Shown: positions 62,924-64,000 of the stretch, in pieces
Layout of the letters: each line of letters opens with the position of its first letter
Position numbering within the stretch: position 1 is the stretch's first letter
Assembly (NCBI GenBank): GCA_003427395.1
Contig: BFEA01000124.1
Span: 2,635,970-2,699,969 of the forward strand
DNA: 64,000 nt
Source of the DNA: Chara braunii
Lineage: Eukaryota; Streptophyta; Charophyceae; Charales; Characeae
Direction: 5' to 3'
Made by a program: the position numbers and the translations under genes
The notes under the pieces: generated by a model
What the model was told of the DNA's origin: nothing
Seen by the model: only the letters and a program-made list of their open reading frames with translations
Databases searched by the model: none

Positions 62924-64000
62924 TCTAAATGTACAACGAGGCCTTGATTGGGGTGAGTTTTCCCCCTAGTATGACGAAGGGGATCATTGCGCTCCTTTAT
63001 AAGAAAGGGGAGAAAAGTAACATCCGTAATTGGCACCCAATTTCCCTGTTGAACATTGTCTACAAACTGTTAGCAAAAGCGCTAGCAATCAGATTGGCGG
63101 CGTATCTACCCTATCTGGTGGGAGTAGACCAGGGCGCGTTTGTTAAGGGAAGGTCAATCCTGGACAACATTGTCACAGTAATTGAAGCAATGGAAATAAT
63201 TACGGACGAGGAGCTAGACACGACGGTCCTTCTTCTAAACCTAGAAAAAGCCTATGATAGGGTCAGTTGAGCCTTCGTTATGACAACTCTTAGGCACATG
63301 GGGATAGGTCCGAACTTTTGCACATGGGTGAAGGCAATGTACTTTTTCGCCTCAGCCTCTGTGATGATTAATGGTAGGATATCACCTCCTTTTCCTTTGA
63401 CTCGATCTCTTCGTCAAGGTTGCCCACTAGCGTTATTGTTGTTCGTACTGCAAATGGATGTACTGCTCAATAAGGTGAGGTGCAACCCTTACATCATTGG
63501 GCTGAGATCCCGACACCAACAACGATTCATGGGCAGCGCATTGACAGACGATCTCACCACAGTCTCTAAGAACACAACCAACTCTTTGCAAGCGGTTCGC
63601 GAGACACTGGTAGAATATTGTGCTCTTTGTGAGGCTCAAGTCAACTGGTCAAAGTCAGTGTTTTTCTTGCCAGACCAGTATGAGATTTGTGTGGATTTTG
63701 GGATGAAAAAGGTCCCTGCTGACTCTTCTGAAAGATTCCTAGGAGTGCAGGTTTCTCTGCAGAACTGTGTCGAGACACAAGACAAGATCTTGGTGGGAAA
63801 AGTGGAGCAGCGGCTTCAAAAATGGAAAACAATTTATGGCCTATTGCTGTTTGGGAGGGCTTTAATTATGAATGCAACAGTTTTCTCACAGCTTTGGTAT
63901 GCGGGTACGATCAGACCCTTGGGGAAGAAGGTTGCACAGTCCATTAGAGTGTTGGCTCATAGGTACATCTGGAAACCTGAGGCGGAGGAAGGGCAAGGAC
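62924..64000 (+). pseudogene. LINE E6 reverse transcriptase, open at window end
   Basis: 'MTKGIIALLYKKGEKSNIRN', 'WHPISLLNIVYKLLAK', 'DQGAFVKGRSILDN', motif A-like 'LLLNLEKAYDRVS' (Asp to Asn), TGA at 63,268 in the Trp position, then 'AFVMTTLRHMG', motif B 'TRSLRQGCPLALLLF', motif C 'ALTDDLTTVSKN', 'QVNWSKSVFFLPD', 'SERFLGVQVSL', 'LLLFGRALIMNATVFSQLWY'. Open from 63,271 to the last base. Confidence 0.88.

Larger units (their letters stand above)
59332..64000 (+). mobile_element. LINE E6: non-LTR element running off the window
   Basis: Plus-strand LINE with ORF1 from the ATG at 59,332, linker, ORF1 C-terminal domain, internally deleted EN, linker and RT. The RT frame is still open at the last base, so the thumb and zinc tail lie outside. 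Confidence 0.85.

Noticed and set aside
1-64000. LTR retrotransposon with long direct terminal repeats
   Set aside because: I looked for TG...CA direct repeats with a primer-binding site and for gag-pol motifs and saw none; the RT motifs present are of the LINE type.

Overview
This is a repeat-dense eukaryotic nuclear window in which I recognise no intact host gene. The coding signal comes almost entirely from non-LTR (LINE) retrotransposons of one broad lineage. Their order is an ORF1 protein with a zinc knuckle, an APE-type endonuclease (EN), a reverse transcriptase (RT) and a C-terminal zinc-binding tail (zf-RVT type, 'HxWWEC'). That architecture, the many tRNA-derived SINE-like pieces and the MITE-like elements suggest a land plant or close relative. 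I cannot name the species, and every LINE copy is decayed.

Layout. 0.2-6.7 kb: LINE E1 (minus). 8.8-16.1 kb: LINE E2 (plus), whose EN is split by a GC-rich element with a 9-bp target duplication. 16.2-22.6 kb: two TTAA-bounded inverted-repeat elements, tRNA-like SINE arrays, a long near-perfect hairpin, and foldback MITEs (R family). 22.6-25.9 kb: LINE E3, missing its 5' half. 25.9-31.6 kb: TA-microsatellite MITE, SINEs and unassigned DNA. 31.79-33.62 kb: a hairpin-dense locus, the most unusual part of the window. 35.2-41.9 kb: R-family MITE, LINE fragment E4 with a tandem duplication and a third TTAA element, and a second hairpin cluster. 42-52 kb: microsatellites, minisatellites, one unrecognised decayed coding region (47.6-49.1 kb) and a LINE 3' fragment (E7). 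52.2-58.4 kb: LINE E5 (minus). 59.3 kb to the end: LINE E6 (plus), running out of the window.

Main points for a second look. (1) Seven hairpins at 31.79-32.51 kb share a near-constant ~20-nt loop but have different, self-complementary stems, with G-U pairs and bulges that suit a plus-strand RNA. A second array with covarying stems follows at 32.82-33.38 kb. (2) All four LINEs that still have the region carry a ~150-residue domain of unknown function just upstream of EN, and in two of them its stop codon overlaps the EN start codon. (3) Across five LINEs, 14 in-frame TGA codons fall where relatives have Trp. Four of five copies have TGA at the same Trp just after the RT catalytic motif A. (4) Three elements share TTAA-ACCAC...GTGGT-TTAA boundaries, one with a paralogous unoccupied site.

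All assignments rest on reading translations and comparing copies within this window; no database search was possible.
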